In this document: piece after piece, positions 1-10,990 of the stretch
Numbering within the stretch: the stretch's first letter is position 1
How the letters are laid out: every line of letters starts with the position of its first letter
NCBI GenBank assembly: GCA_902702965.1
Contig: CACRXP010000045.1
Span: forward strand, 1,717,973 to 1,781,972
Length of the DNA stretch: 64,000 bases
Source: Spirometra erinaceieuropaei
Taxonomy: Eukaryota > Platyhelminthes > Cestoda > Diphyllobothriidea > Diphyllobothriidae
Direction of reading: 5' to 3'
Notes under the pieces: model-generated
What the model saw: only the letters and a program-made list of their open reading frames with translations
Told to the model about the DNA's origin: nothing
Database searches by the model: none
Translations under genes and position numbers: made by a program

Positions 1-540
1 CATCCTCAAGCCAAAACATTTACATAGAAGTTAATAATATAAGACGTTCACAGGATTAATAAGCGACTCAGAGTGTTATAAAAACCCATCGTTCCCACGC
101 CATCCACATGATGAGTTCGGAGTACTATGATCATTGAGACAAGGAGGATGACAGACTGAGGTACGTAGAGTACACATCACTGTCGTCGGGGAGTTGGGCG
201 GCATGCAAAACCATCTGGAGTCGGCTTTGGCCACGAACGACTAAGTGCCTGTGTCAACGTCTTCTGATAAAATAGCACTGAATTTTTCAGCCGTATAGCC
301 ACTGCCTCGGCTGTTACTAGCACCCGTTGGCGTAGCCCTCTGTAAAAACCTGCTGGCGTCTGGTAGACAACCTGAAAGCCTGTCTTGACATCGATTCGGT
401 TATTTGCAACAACAAGATGTGCAAAAATAGAACTCGAAATCGATCTGTTTTTAAATCTGCCTAGCCAGGCCAATATGTGCTCACGTACTCTCTTTTTCAG
501 GCGTCTCCTTGTACGGCCAACGTATCCCTCTCCTAAGGAT
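1..540 (-). mobile_element. Penelope-like retroelement 3' end, GIY-YIG endonuclease remnant (family B)
   Basis: Reading the minus strand from about 540 to 177 gives an open frame that begins with a YVGRTRRRL segment followed by KKRVREH. This is the signature of the GIY-YIG endonuclease domain at the C terminus of Penelope-like retroelements: a Y-V-G turn, then an Arg-rich helix with the catalytic Arg. The tail TAEAVAIRL...WPKPTP matches two more copies in this window, near 33240 and 55230, so this is one family. The reverse-transcriptase part is absent and the copy is 5'-truncated, as most PLE insertions are. About 175 bases of 3' untranslated tail follow and run off the window edge. Family assignment is from motif recognition. 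The copy is probably inactive. Confidence 0.65.
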
Positions 541-1320
541 CAAGTGATTGAGTAAATACATCGATGTGGCCTGCAATGGTCGTGGGTTTTTACCTCCAAA
601 GCCTAGGAAGGGGGAGTTTATGAAACATATGTGTAGATTCGCCGAGGGGGAAGTGTTAATGATTGCTGTCCTCAGACGTCATCTTACTAGGTTGCTTGCT
701 GTGTCCCCTTGAAAAGTGATTCTTATAAGCGAGTCTTCCTTTTCTGCAGTTGTAATGGTAGGCTTTACATTAGGATCCTTAATATTTCGGAGGATAAAGT
801 TGCCTGGGTACACGTTTTCGCGGAGTATTTTCTGCAGGTGCTAGAGTTCTTCACATCCACTCTTACACCAAATCAGACGGAGTTTCTGCCAGAAATTTTA
901 CCCTGAAGTTCGCAAATTCATTTCTGAGAAAATTAGAAGGCTTAACTAGGTCTAATACAGTTAAAGTCTAACTGAAATCAGATCGCGTAAGAGGGTTTAA
1001 ATAACTTGTATGACAGTATTAAGTCAACAACCGCCAATTTGAAGAATATCCAGTTTGCTCGGAACTCATTCGCATTGTGATTTAGGTAGATCAAACGCAC
1101 CGCAGCTGTACCCGGGGTAAAGAGAACAGGCAGACACGACGACCTCTTTTTATAAAAGAATGCCCGCTTACTTTAAATACTGGCTGAAATGTCCCATCTA
1201 ATAACAAAAAGTCCATAGGATTGTCCAGTACATACATTCAGAAGAGTCTTCGGTAAGATGTGGTTATGTAGCCCCATGTGAGGAACACAGAGCTGTGGAG
1301 TTTGGGTAACTAGTAAGAGC
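541..1320. other. No gene recognised
   Basis: This is AT-rich sequence without a convincing coding frame, and short open frames here lack splice or codon support. The stretch lies between a PLE tail and a telomere-like tract. A pyrimidine tract ending in CAG near 765 has no matching donor. Confidence 0.4.
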
Positions 1321-1321
1321 T

Positions 1322-1388
1322 ATCGTTAGGGGATAGTTTTAGGGGTTGGGGTCAGGGGCTAGAGTTAGGGGGTTAGGGTTAGGGTTTA
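1322..1388 (+). repeat. Short interstitial telomere-like tract (TTAGGG-type)
   Basis: About 65 bases carry degenerate GGGTTA/TTAGGGG units and end in two perfect TTAGGG copies. TTAGGG is the canonical metazoan telomere repeat, and flatworms share it. The tract is too short and degenerate to be a chromosome end. It is best read as an interstitial telomeric site, perhaps left by break repair or retroelement capture. Confidence 0.55.
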
Positions 1389-2129
1389 TAGCAATTATTT
1401 CTCAACCACTCAAAGTACAACCACGCATTCCCAGTAGCTTTTCTTTTGCCTACAAATACTTGACCTCGTCGCCGGTGCGTTTCCCGGCCCCGCCTGTAAA
1501 AACCCCTATTACTGCCGGTCCCGTATTACAGGTAACCGGGGTTTGTTTACTTCAGGTGGGGCTACATAACCACATCTGACCGTTTAGTCTCCTAATCCAT
1601 GATTCACCGTCTTCATTCGTTAAAGCCGCATACACATGTGCGCTGAAGATGACGTATGCTAGTAGATCCCTTTATATAAACACCTCCATCTGCATTCAAC
1701 AGTAAGATGATGGACACATAGTGTAACGAAAAGCCGTCGAAACGAAGCGTAAACAGCAGATGTTTTTGTTGCATGGAGAGTCCCCGTCGCCTCTTATCAC
1801 GACGTACACTGTCGGTTGAATATTCTTAAAGAATAGGTGTGAAACTAACAAGACTAGGGTACGATACACACAGAGGTTAGCCAATGCAATGGTTGCTTAG
1901 CACCGACAAATCTTGCTGTTCTTGCCCATTTTAAATCATTCTGCCTTGTCTACGTCAATTTCCAAGCGCAAACATCTGTCGGGTTTATTTATTTTGTCAT
2001 CCAACAGTCATTACTTTACATCACTCACTGCATTAAAGGAGACAATGAGGCGGCTTCCTAACTGTTACAAATCACCAGGGTAGGCATTGCCCTTCGACCC
2101 CAGACAACGATTCGTCGCGGTTTGATGTA

Positions 2130-2750
2130 CCCTAGAGGCAAACTGCCACCCACTGAAACCTGAAAAGTTGTCTATCAAATGCGTTGTAACGATGAAGACT
2201 GCAAGTACGTTTGGCAGACCCGCCAAAGTGAGCAAAAGATGGCAACTCGGAGAGTAGACTCAAACTCACAGCTTGTGAGACACCTCGGAGAAACTGGCCA
2301 CAGTAGTGGCTTTCAAGGAACACCCGTTTTGGGGCGGAGCACTTCAAGGACAGAAAATCTCACCCTTGTGACTTGGTACCCATATGATAAATCCATCAAC
2401 AGGCATTTAGGCCCTCCTACGGCCTATAAAGTCCTGCGTTATTGCATGCGCATAACCAGGACAAGACGGTCATACGGGGCTCTAAGAATGCCGAGCAAAC
2501 ACGGGCCGTCAACTAATTCACCCAAAAGGGGGACGCAAACGCAACCGACCTTAATTGAGGTGACAACACACAACACGGGAGGCCACCAAAATTCCCAATC
2601 AACGGCCAGACGTCCAAAACAGCGAAGCCCAGGGCCCAGAGATTCGGGTGTTTTTCTTGTCAATTCGTGCACCAAACACTTTGATAATGGAGAGCCGGCC
2701 AAGCTCTCCAAGACGTCAGCAATATACTTCCCTTGATCAGGCGAGCACTT
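2130..2750 (+). mobile_element. Penelope-like retroelement endonuclease fragment (family D)
   Basis: The plus frame from about 2170 reads VYQ-MRCN...CKYVWQT, then RVDSNSQLVRHLGETGH, a VLGRSTSRTEN segment and SINRHL...AYKVLR. The order matches the GIY-YIG domain of Penelope-like elements: a V-Y start, a Cys pair, the YxGQT turn (here YVWQT, so the Gly is lost), and the conser­ved ETGH and SINRHL..AYxVLR blocks. The frame stays open to 2736, but the sequence after about residue 95 is not recognisable. Loss of the turn Gly and the absence of the reverse transcriptase point to a dead fragment. It differs in sequence from the other PLE copies here. Confidence 0.6.
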
Positions 2751-3129
2751 CATTTTTTCTCAGATTATTGATCCCGATCTCTTATGTTTGCCAACCTGTA
2801 GCATTAAAGTGCAACATTACTGACGGTCGCGAAACTTTTAAAAAAGCAAGTTTTTTGAATAAGAAAAAGTATTTAGGAATTCTTTTTCAGGAACAATAAC
2901 AATCAATTACTCCGGGAACCACCTGACTACGGAGATTTTGAGATGATTAAATAAAAATTTGAAGAATTTTTTTGGGATGCATTTTAAACATAGCAAAATA
3001 TTGGAATATATTGCAGTTGATAAAGTCTGCAAAGACCAGTCTACTACTTGCCATTGTTTAATTGTATACGTAAATATGTAACAGGTTAAATAAGTTCAGA
3101 AAATTTATATGAAAACAGTAAGGATGTGT

Positions 3130-3572
3130 CGACTTTTAATTTCTTCAGAAACTATCTACGAAGTTGGAGAAGATCAGTTTATTCAAGGTCTATGGGCTCA
3201 GACCGATAATTTTATGTATGAATATATGGGCCAAAGTAAATCAACCACAGCGGATAACCGCGTAATATTCATTAACTGCCAACAGGCAGCTGGTAGTCTA
3301 CTTTAGGGTAAGGTGATACCATACTAACAGCACAGGTACTAGCCAAAAGCCCATATACGCGTGTCTCGCCGATATTCTGCCGCTGCATGGTGCAGCTACG
3401 GGGGCTTCGGCTCGTCAGTGGGTCCACCAGCATTCCCAGTTTGTATTTTGGTAGACACTCCAATCTAGAAATTGTCGCTTTTTAGATCGATTGTCGTTTC
3501 GTAAGTAAATTCTGAGGAAATTAAAAAGCGACAAGTACCTGTGCTGCTGGTATGTTTTCACCTTTCCTTAAA
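3130..3572. mobile_element. Foldback element (family F), nested insertion
   Basis: The 443-bp insert is flanked by a 12-bp direct repeat, GTAAGGATGTGT, at 3118-3129 and 3573-3584. The corresponding place in the second copy of the host block (about 6430-6445) has the motif once, which supports a real insertion with target duplication. The insert contains inverted segments, with CGACTTTTAATTTC at the left answered by its complement near 3520-3535. It also carries an AACAGCACAGGTACTAGCC block that recurs in inverted form near 14345 and in direct form near 44840 and 45180. No transposase is present. Confidence 0.6.
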
Positions 3573-4079
3573 GTAAGGATGTGTTTCGGAACACGCAGTC
3601 CGGCAGGTGAGAAAGCGAGGCGATGAAAAAATGGAAAAAGGGCCCATTGACTAATGTAGGCCAGAGGGATTTGGTTTACAATAGCACACTGGGGTTTTTA
3701 ACTCGGCCTGGTTATCTGCAAGGACCAGGTTAATCCCCTACATGTGCAGGCTGTCTCTTAACAGCGCAATGTCCGAATTGTTCCTGCACCGAATGTTCTT
3801 CTTTGAGACAGTTCTCCTAAACAGAACTTGTCCGAATTTTAAATTGATTTTTTGCTCGATGCTAACCTTAGGACTCGATTTTCCTGACACACAGGTCACG
3901 TTAAGAGAATCAGACGTTTTATTGATTTTTGATGTCAGGTTAAAATAGCTATGTTACTGCAGTGGCCTAAAAAGCAGTAATAGCATTTAAAGGGACCGAA
4001 ACAGCTTTGTCACTAGGAAAAGTCTATGTTTTGTCCTCAAATGACTAACATTGCTTTCTTATTTCCCAGTGTGAATACA

Positions 4080-5070
4080 CAGTAGGTTGGCTAAATCATG
4101 AAATGTCAACAGAAATTCTGAAATGCGGTTTCGTTTCGAAAAGATTAAATTAGCAGGCTTGTAAAACTAATCAGCCTGCAGTATAATTTTATAATTAGCC
4201 AGTTACGTCAGGATGTCGGCTTTCGAACAAATTTTGTTTTCGGCTGGATCTAGAAACCAAACTCTGTTAAAATTGACTACTTAAGTAGGTTGCATTTTTT
4301 CCATCGATTTTCGAGGCGCTTAAGGTTTCAATTATATTTCATTGAAAACATGCATACAAATGTTCATTATTTTGCTCATTCGGTCGAACATTACGTCTTC
4401 TTTCAATTTTGTACTCGAACAAAGAGTGTAACTCGGTTATAAAAAGTTTCCAATTTTCAGATTTTTAATACCGTGAAATGTCCCTTCATAAAACGCCATG
4501 TCTTTGCATTTACCAACGTAGCTTGTAAAGTTAACAATATGGCTCAAATCCACTGCCAATTTTTATGAACCCCATATGGTTTCCTCTTAATACTGTAGAG
4601 AAATTTGTGGTTTTTCGTACGCGAAAATTATGCGGCATGTAGTTTGGGAACCCTGAATGCAAGTGTAACGGCAGGTTGAGTTCACGATTATTCGCGAATT
4701 GGAAAAGTTTTTTTAAAACCAAATTTCACCTTTCCTTCGAGTAGAAAATTAAAAGAAGACGTCATGTTCTAGTGAATAAGCCAAAGAGTAATTATTTTTA
4801 TGCATGTGTTCTATGAAATATAATTGAATCTTTAAGGGCATCGAAAATCGATGAAAACGTGCATGCTTATTAAGTAGTCACTTTTTATGGGGTATTTTTT
4901 TGATGCAGTCGAAAGGATGGTTGCTCGAAAATCGTCGTCCTGGGATAACTAAAGTATTATAGAATTATGCTGCATAATGATTGGTTTTACAACCCGGCTT
5001 AATTAATCTTTTCGAAACGAAAACACATTTCGGAATTTCTGTTGACATTTCATGAGTTAGTTCACTTATT
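4080..5070. mobile_element. Foldback MITE, family G, copy 1
   Basis: This is a roughly 990-bp imperfect palindrome. The left end CAGTAGGTTGGCTAAATCAT is answered at the right end by the complement of ATAAGTGAACTAACTCATGA, and complementary segments continue inward (for example the GTTTCGTTTCGAAAAGATTA block near 4130 and its complement near 5010). There is no ORF of transposase type. The long-hairpin architecture and homology to the TA-flanked copies at 8382, 18734 and 47210 make it a non-autonomous element. It sits at the edge of the old duplicated block. Confidence 0.65.
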
Positions 5071-5814
5071 ATATGAATAATAGCCTTTCGTGTGGTCTAC
5101 TTTCTGCGTGCATGTAATCCAGAAATGGAACGGGCAAAAATATACCACTTCCATCAAAACTTCAGTTTTTATATGGCTACTCTGCCTCGCATTCTTAATC
5201 GAGAAATGCAATTTAAAATTGAGAAAAGGAAGCAAACGTGAACGTAATATAAACGGAATGGCATGTTTTTACGTTTAGATGATAAGAATATTAGTATATT
5301 TTAATGATGTAAAAGAAATAACCAAAAATGTCACTTTTTTCCCGACTAAACCGTGCATAAATGCAAAGTACACAGACATCCGTCGACGGAATGCAATATT
5401 AAAGCACTCTTTAAAAGTAGCTTATTGGAGAGAGGTTTCTAATAGATCGAAGTCATATTATTTATAGACAGCAAGCTAGAAAGTCAGCTCGCAAAAATAA
5501 AGAAAACACAGAAATCGACTGCATGTATGCCGAAAGTCTTATCCCACGTTTTCGTACGACAACGGATATGAGAGTAGGTATTAAAAAATAAACAAAAACT
5601 AAATTTCGCAAAATAACGGACTTTAATTTAAGGTCTAAGGCGTGGGTGGAAATCGTTGTTGGCAGTGTAATTTCTGCAACAGCACGTAAATGCATGCCAA
5701 GACAAAATCTCATATGACACGATCCACAGTCCACTGACTGTTAAGTGGCGTCCTTCTCTACACCGTTGCCAAAAACTCAATCAGAGAACCACTTGGTCGT
5801 GTCACGGTACTGCG
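5071..5814. other. AT-rich spacer, no gene recognised
   Basis: Several short frames are open only because the sequence is AT-rich. No splice-site pair, domain or repeat was recognised apart from weak similarity at its ends to neighbouring repeats. Confidence 0.35.
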
Positions 5815-6950
5815 ACATTCAACGGTAAGATGATGGACAGATACCGTAACGAAAAGCCGTCAAAATAAAGCGTAAACAACAGAGTTTTTGTTCAGTAGAC
5901 GAGGTGACGAGCATACGTAGCTATCGATAAATTCTCGTTGGGCCTGTACAACTATATGAGAAGGGGGTAGAAGTACAAAAACGTCAATGATAAGATTTTC
6001 GTTGCATGGAGAGTTCCTGCTGTTTATTACCATAAAGCACATATGTAGTTGAATTTTCTCAGAGGATTAATTTGGAGCGAACAAGATCGGAGACAATCAG
6101 TAGATTGGCACATCCCCGAAAGCCGCCAAATATCTTTAAAAAAGAAAGGTTCGTATACAACCAGCGGCCTTTGGAAATCCTTTTTTCGGTGACAAAAGCA
6201 ATCAATTACCCCAGAGACCGTCTGTCTAATGATTTATTGGGTGAGTAAAATGGTGGCTTAAAGAATTTCGTCTCCAACTTGAATTTAAAGTAGGTCGAAA
6301 TGCCAGAATACATTGTTATTCCTAAATTTTTAAAAAGCCAACCTATTACTTCTCATTGCTGCATTATACGGATAGAAATGGCGAATACGTAACACGTTCA
6401 ACCAGTCCAGATAATCGCTACGGGGACAGCAAGGATGTATTTCGAAACAAGAACTTTGGCCGATGGTAAGGGGATTTCTTTACATCGCTGTGTATAAGTG
6501 GAAATAAGAGCACGCCAGTTTATGGTGATTACATTGACAAGTTCAAGTTTATCGCATAGTCCGGTTGTCTACAAAGACCAAATCGCTCCTTCTTCGTATG
6601 CAGACTGACTCTAAAAAGCGCGGTGTTGAATTGTTCCTTCATAGTATGTTCTTATTTGAGAGGAGAGTATTTTACCCTCAAGGGTATTTCTAAATAGAAC
6701 ATGCCGCACTTAAAAATTGATTTTTTGTCCGATGTTTACCGTGGGAATCTATTTGTTGACACACAGGCCGTGTTAAGAGAATCAGACGTTCAATTGATTT
6801 TTTGGAGTCAGATTAGCATATTTATGTTATTTCGTTGGCCGAAAGTGCGGTAGCAACGCACACAGGCAATGCATCGTTTAAATGGACCGAAACCGCTTTG
6901 GCATTTTTGAAATTCTATGTTTTATTCCCAGGGTGAGTACGTCCGTTCGG
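5815..6950. repeat. Old duplicated block, copy 2
   Basis: Second copy of the block described at 1690-4079, without the PLE and foldback F insertions. It carries its own roughly 100-bp insertion at about 5895-5995, which resembles a segment near 23830-23895 (both contain a GGCCTGTACA core). It is useful as the empty-site reference for the 3130-3572 insertion. Confidence 0.45.
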
Positions 6951-7086
6951 CTGTTTTCAGGTTTGTAAAGCAAGTGCTAGGAAGGTTCCTTTTGGGTCAA
7001 CAGAGTCCCACTATCACGAAGGTGTCTAAGTATAGAAGAGTGAGGATGTTTTTTCGTCTTTAAAGTCCATTTAGTCGAGTCCTTAC

Positions 7087-7265
7087 CCGGCCGGACTGTT
7101 AGTCACCTTCGTGTCCGCTCCGTGTACTTGATTTGTAAGTACAAGCGAATGCATAAAAACAACTCGAGGTGGCATGCAATGGCAAGGCATCATTCGTCCC
7201 ATTAATTGGAATAGTCGCCTGAGGCGTCCTTCTATGCAAAGTCCGTAAGCAGGCAGCTCGTTCAT
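7087..7265 (-). CDS. Possible 5' coding exon, unknown product
   Basis: An ATG at 7265 opens a frame of 59 codons that reaches a good splice donor: CCGG followed by GTAAGG, with the intron starting at 7086. The frame stops immediately inside the intron. The protein starts MNELPAYGLCIEGRLRRLF and has no recognised motif. Only one splice site and an ATG support it, and a frame of this length is expected by chance at several places in 64 kb. The strand matches the better-supported minus-strand exons. Confidence 0.15.
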
Positions 7266-8379
7266 TTATTTCTCTCTACCTGTCAAGTGGAGGTCACGAC
7301 CCATGTTCGGAGTCTGGTCGAACACCTGATAGACGCTTCACATCGCCATCTCCTGATTGCATTCAGCACTTGTTTACGCCTTGACCAATACAATCACAAG
7401 GACAAACGATGGCCTTGAAGCTGACGGGAAAGACCATACGGCTGATCCGAGGAAAGAGCGTTGGGAGACGTTTAGGCTGACGAACAGAATCGTGTATATA
7501 TACATGTTAAGGTCACCTTAACAACTATAATACAGGATTTAGGTCGGTTCAAGGCGGTTACTTCAAGGATTAATGTGCGGCTGCTGTTTGCTTAATGAGA
7601 TGCCGATATGGTACGATAGGTGATGCTGACATGCTTCTCTGATCCAGTAAGCCAGCTTTACGAGACCAATGTCCTTACGTACGTACGGCATTTGACAATG
7701 TCGACGAGATAGGAAGATTGTTTCAAGGGATTTCTGGCCGAATCGTTGGAAGTCTAATTTAGTTGCTTTAGTGTTAGGGTCGTGCACACAGTGTTAATTT
7801 CTGATGAATGGTGAAACTACAGATAAGTCCTAGATATCGGAACGGAAAATTGCCCAATGAACCTCTCAGCAGTTCGTTAATCCTACCATAATTTGGACAG
7901 CTCCTTTAGGATAATTAATTTTCGCCTGCACGCCGAGCATGGCCTTGTCAGATATCATGAGTTGGGAATGCTTAACGAGTCCTAGTGGCGGCACGTCTTC
8001 CGGTTTTTCAAGAATTGACTTTTTGCAAAAAAGTGGTGACTGTTTGGTACACGTGGCTTTAAAGATGTCTCTCCAAGTTTAAGTTTTCATGTTATACCGG
8101 TTTTTGTGCAATCTGACTTGCCTGTCAAACACAATTAAATCTTCTTCAAATTGAACATCATATGCCATAGTTCATCTTCCTATGCAAAATCCGCCTGCCA
8201 GGGCATGTAATGAATTTTGGTGCTCATTCCTCGGGTTCGCCGACTCTGCTGTTAATGCCTCTCTCTTCCTCATGGTTTCACCGCTGTCGGCCAACAAGAG
8301 TGGTGGAATACAGTCCAAGGCACACATCGATCTGTCGTTTTTTGTCAGAGGTCATGGACAGGCAACCAACTTCCGGCCC
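7266..8379. other. No gene recognised
   Basis: Mixed-composition spacer. Two short frames near 8180-8450 run into the MITE that starts at 8382 and have no splice support. No repeat family from elsewhere in the window was recognised. Confidence 0.35.
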
Positions 8380-8381
8380 TA

Positions 8382-9350
8382 TAGTAGGTGGGCTAACTCT
8401 TGAAAGTCTACCGAAATTCCAAAATGCGTTTTCGTTTCGGAAAGATTAATTAAGTCGGGTTGTAAAACTAATCAGCCTGCAGTACAATTCTATAATAATT
8501 CATTTACCTCCGGATGCCGGCTTTCGAACGACTATCTTCCCGGCTGCATGCAACAACCATACTCTGTAAAAATGACTACTTAATCTGCATGCATTTTTTT
8601 CATTGATTTTCAGCGCCTCTAAAAGCCCAATTATATTTCATAGTAAACATGCAGAAAAATATTCATTCTCCAGCTCATTCGGTAGAGCATTACGTCTTCT
8701 CCCAATTTTATACTCAAAGGAAGGGTCCTTTTCTATTTTCAAAAAGTTCCAATTCCCGAATAATTCTGAAACCGCTCTGCCGTCACACTTGCATTCATAG
8801 TTTTCAAACATCAAACCATATTTTTTACGCGTACGGAAAGTCACACATTGCTCTACGATATTGAGAGGAGACCATATGGCGTTCATAAAATTTAGCATTG
8901 GATTTGATCCGCATTGTTAACTTTACAAGCCACATTGGTAAATGCAGAGACATGACGTCTTATGAACGGCCATTTCATGGTATTGAAAAGTCTTAAAATT
9001 GGAAACTTTCATAAAACCCAATTATGTCCCTCTTTCGAGTCTAAAAGTGAACGAAGACGTAGTATTCTACCGAATGGGTGAAAGCATGAATATTTTTGTT
9101 CATATTTTCCATGAGATATAATTAGACTTTTAGAGGCATCGAAAATCAATTAAGTCTTCATTTTTACAGAGTGTAGTATTTATGCACCCGGAAAGGAGTT
9201 CGTTCAAAAGCCGGCATCCTGCGATAAGTGAATTATTATTAAATTGTACTGCAGATTAATTTATTTTACAACCCCGCTTAATTAATCTTTTCGAAACGAA
9301 AATACATTTCGAAATTTCGGTGGACATTTCATGAGTAAGCCCACCTACTA
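8382..9350. mobile_element. Foldback MITE, family G, copy 2 (TA flanks)
   Basis: This 969-bp palindromic element has termini TAGTAGGTGGGCTAACTC and the complement of GAGTAAGCCCACCTACTA, flanked on both sides by TA (8380-8381 and 9351-9352). Inner arms match across the whole length, for example the CATTGGTAAATGCAGAGACA block near 8932. A TA target duplication is what Tc1/mariner-type transposases leave, so this is likely a non-autonomous derivative. Frames inside it are antisense mirrors of each other and do not encode a protein. Confidence 0.7.
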
Positions 9351-9838
9351 TAAGTCAACTAAAATATCGTGGCAGCGAATATGGGCGACAGAGAACGCGG
9401 GTAAGTGGATACAGTGCTATTTCGGACTTATTCTGCCCTCATTCATTTAACCATTATTCTGATCACTATCTGAGGTCAAAGGCACAAACATGCGCTCTAA
9501 TACGGTGCAGATAGTCTACGGACGGGGTCTATCAGACTGAGTCATAAGCACCTTATGGAAGCGGAGTCCAGCAGTGCCTCGCCATCTAATTCACCGTGCT
9601 TGAGCACTTATTCAATCCGGAATGGGCGTGACCCGAAGCAAATAAGCTCCGTACGGGTGCTAGGGGTCATGAACAGACAACCACCTGTCACTCTATTACC
9701 AAGGTCACGCGACTCGAGTTTCGGTTCTCGCGTCCCAATCGATACTGTCTTCTGATTGGTTGGCCGCAGTCGTAACAGCAAGGTTTCCAGGGCCGCACTC
9801 GAATGGAGTGTACACGCGATAAACTAATCGATACTACT

Positions 9839-9863
9839 GTGAGTTTGCTTTCGCAAGCTCACA
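9839..9863 (+). other. Short hairpin
   Basis: GTGAGTTTGC, a TTTC tetraloop, then GCAAGCTCAC: a 10-bp stem with one G-T type mismatch. It lies 110 bases upstream of an exon candidate at 9973. No miRNA-length stem and no histone-type stem-loop context are seen, so the function is unknown. Confidence 0.35.
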
Positions 9864-9972
9864 CCTTGACATTATTTCCTGCCTTCCCACGCCACTGCGT
9901 GCCTTAGTTGCTGCCCCCTTTTGTTAACCTATCTTACTGATTTCTTTGCATCTTCTTTTTTAATATGTCCAG

Positions 9973-10027
9973 GCCAATATCACACAGAACTCATCATCAT
10001 CTTCATCGAGCGGCTTGTCCACCAGAG
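9973..10027 (+). CDS. Candidate 55-nt internal exon, unknown product
   Basis: A strong acceptor (TTCTTTGCATCTTC tract ending in ATGTCCAG) is followed by 55 bases and a strong donor, ACCAGAG then GTATGT. All three frames are open, so the reading frame is not fixed. One reads ANITQ followed by seven Ser and GLSTR, another reads QYHTELIIIFIERLVHQ. In the Ser-rich frame it ends with one extra base, which is phase-compatible with the exon starting at 30908. That is only a consistency check, because 21 kb of repeats lie between them. The evidence is the splice-site pair. No homology is recognised. Confidence 0.35.
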
Positions 10028-10094
10028 GTATGTCAGTCTGCAGGCTGAACTTTGTCAAACTAGGATATTTAGTACGCGGACAAAATAATAGGTC

Positions 10095-10240
10095 TTAATC
10101 AATGCGAACTCGGCTTAATGCATACAGTAGCTAGCTTTCTTCATGAAATGTCGACTCCCAACGAGGCATTGAGTTTTTCGTAGTTGGGTCAAAATAAACT
10201 ATTTAAAATCAAGCAAAACAGCTATTAATTAGGTGAGCCT
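10095..10240 (+). mobile_element. tRNA-derived SINE (family J), degraded copy
   Basis: Aligns by eye with 39120-39240: the shared path runs through ACTTGGCTAAACT-like, CGAGGC and AGTTGGGTCAA-ATA segments into an AAAATC-rich tail. The tRNA-like head is poorly preserved here. It is a non-coding repeat. Confidence 0.4.
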
Positions 10241-10334
10241 GGTAGTCATCTGGTGGATTCTAGGTGGATTACTTAGGAAACCCTGCTAGGGCAGTCAGTT
10301 TAGTGTATCAGATTTGGGGAATTCTAGATGTTGC

Positions 10335-10480
10335 AGTAGACTGGGCGGGTAACTTGACTTGGCAGGGTCCCGTAGCTCAGGTGGCTAGAACCTTGGCTGA
10401 ACTGAAGCCTCACCTTGCTGTCGTGGACTTGGAGTCCATTGCGGCGCCGAGTTCTTCATTCATAGGTGAAAATTAAATGT
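10335..10480 (+). mobile_element. tRNA-derived SINE (family J)
   Basis: GTAGCTCAGGTGGCTAGAAC at about 10373 matches the RNA polymerase III A-box consensus of tRNA genes (TRGCNNAGYNGG). The following ACTTGGAGTCCATTGCGGC takes the place of the B box and is mutated. A sister copy at about 38990-39240 keeps a better B box (GGATTCGAATTTTACC). The open frame here is incidental. Confidence 0.5.
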
Positions 10481-10990
10481 CTGTTTGTTCTGAAAGGATT
10501 ACCTACTTGGATTTGTATTACTGATTATCATGCGCAGTATTTCCAAGATATTTCAGTCAGGACAAAATCCCGGTTATTTGGAAAGTCGCTTTCCGGCGCG
10601 CGGAAAATAATACACTCGGGAAAAAAATCTACTTAAGAAGCATGATTCTAAACATTAATTTATGACGCCCATAGACATTCAAAATATCTCACATTGTCTT
10701 TACATTTATATATATTCATATTGTTTAACTTGCTTTAAGAGAAACCGCGTCTCCTCAAGATTGTATGTCCAAGAAAAGCGTAAACTTTGTTTTTCGAAAA
10801 TCTTGTCAGGTCTTAAATAATTCTGAACCCGGTCGGCAGTCGTTCTTCCTTAACTGCAAGCTCTATACGGCAAATTTTCAAATAATGAAATGTACCGAGG
10901 TTTCAGAATCACTGTTGGTAACTCGCAAAACCGACAGAAACAAATGTATCAAAACCTCACATTATTGATGAACAACTTTAAGCAAACTGA
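10480..10990. repeat. Degraded family-G-like foldback fragment
   Basis: Segments such as TACTTGGATTTGTATTACTGATTATCATGCG near 10503 resemble 29033-29065, and ATAATTCTGAACCCGG near 10818 resembles the MITE interior near 8760. The order matches half of a family G element. An open frame starting at 10765 falls inside this repeat and is not a gene. Confidence 0.4.

Larger units (their letters stand above)
1690..4079. repeat. Old duplicated block, copy 1 (interrupted)
   Basis: Three segments align by eye with 5815-6950: around 1696-1860, around 2820-3129 and 3573-4075. Anchors are a shared AAGATGATGGACA motif near 1705 and 5827, and the run GAGAATCAGACGTT near 3905 and 6778. Copy 1 is longer because it carries a PLE fragment (about 2130-2750) and a foldback insertion (3130-3572) that copy 2 lacks. 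The block may be an ancient repeat family rather than a single duplication event. No coding function is visible. Confidence 0.5.

Noticed and set aside
4080..5070. Short frames inside the foldback MITE as transposase remnants
   Set aside because: Frames occur as mirror images in the two arms and share no DDE-like motif.
10264..10476. 70-codon plus frame with natural-looking sequence
   Set aside because: It covers a tRNA-derived SINE whose sister copy at 39 kb is not open in the same frame.
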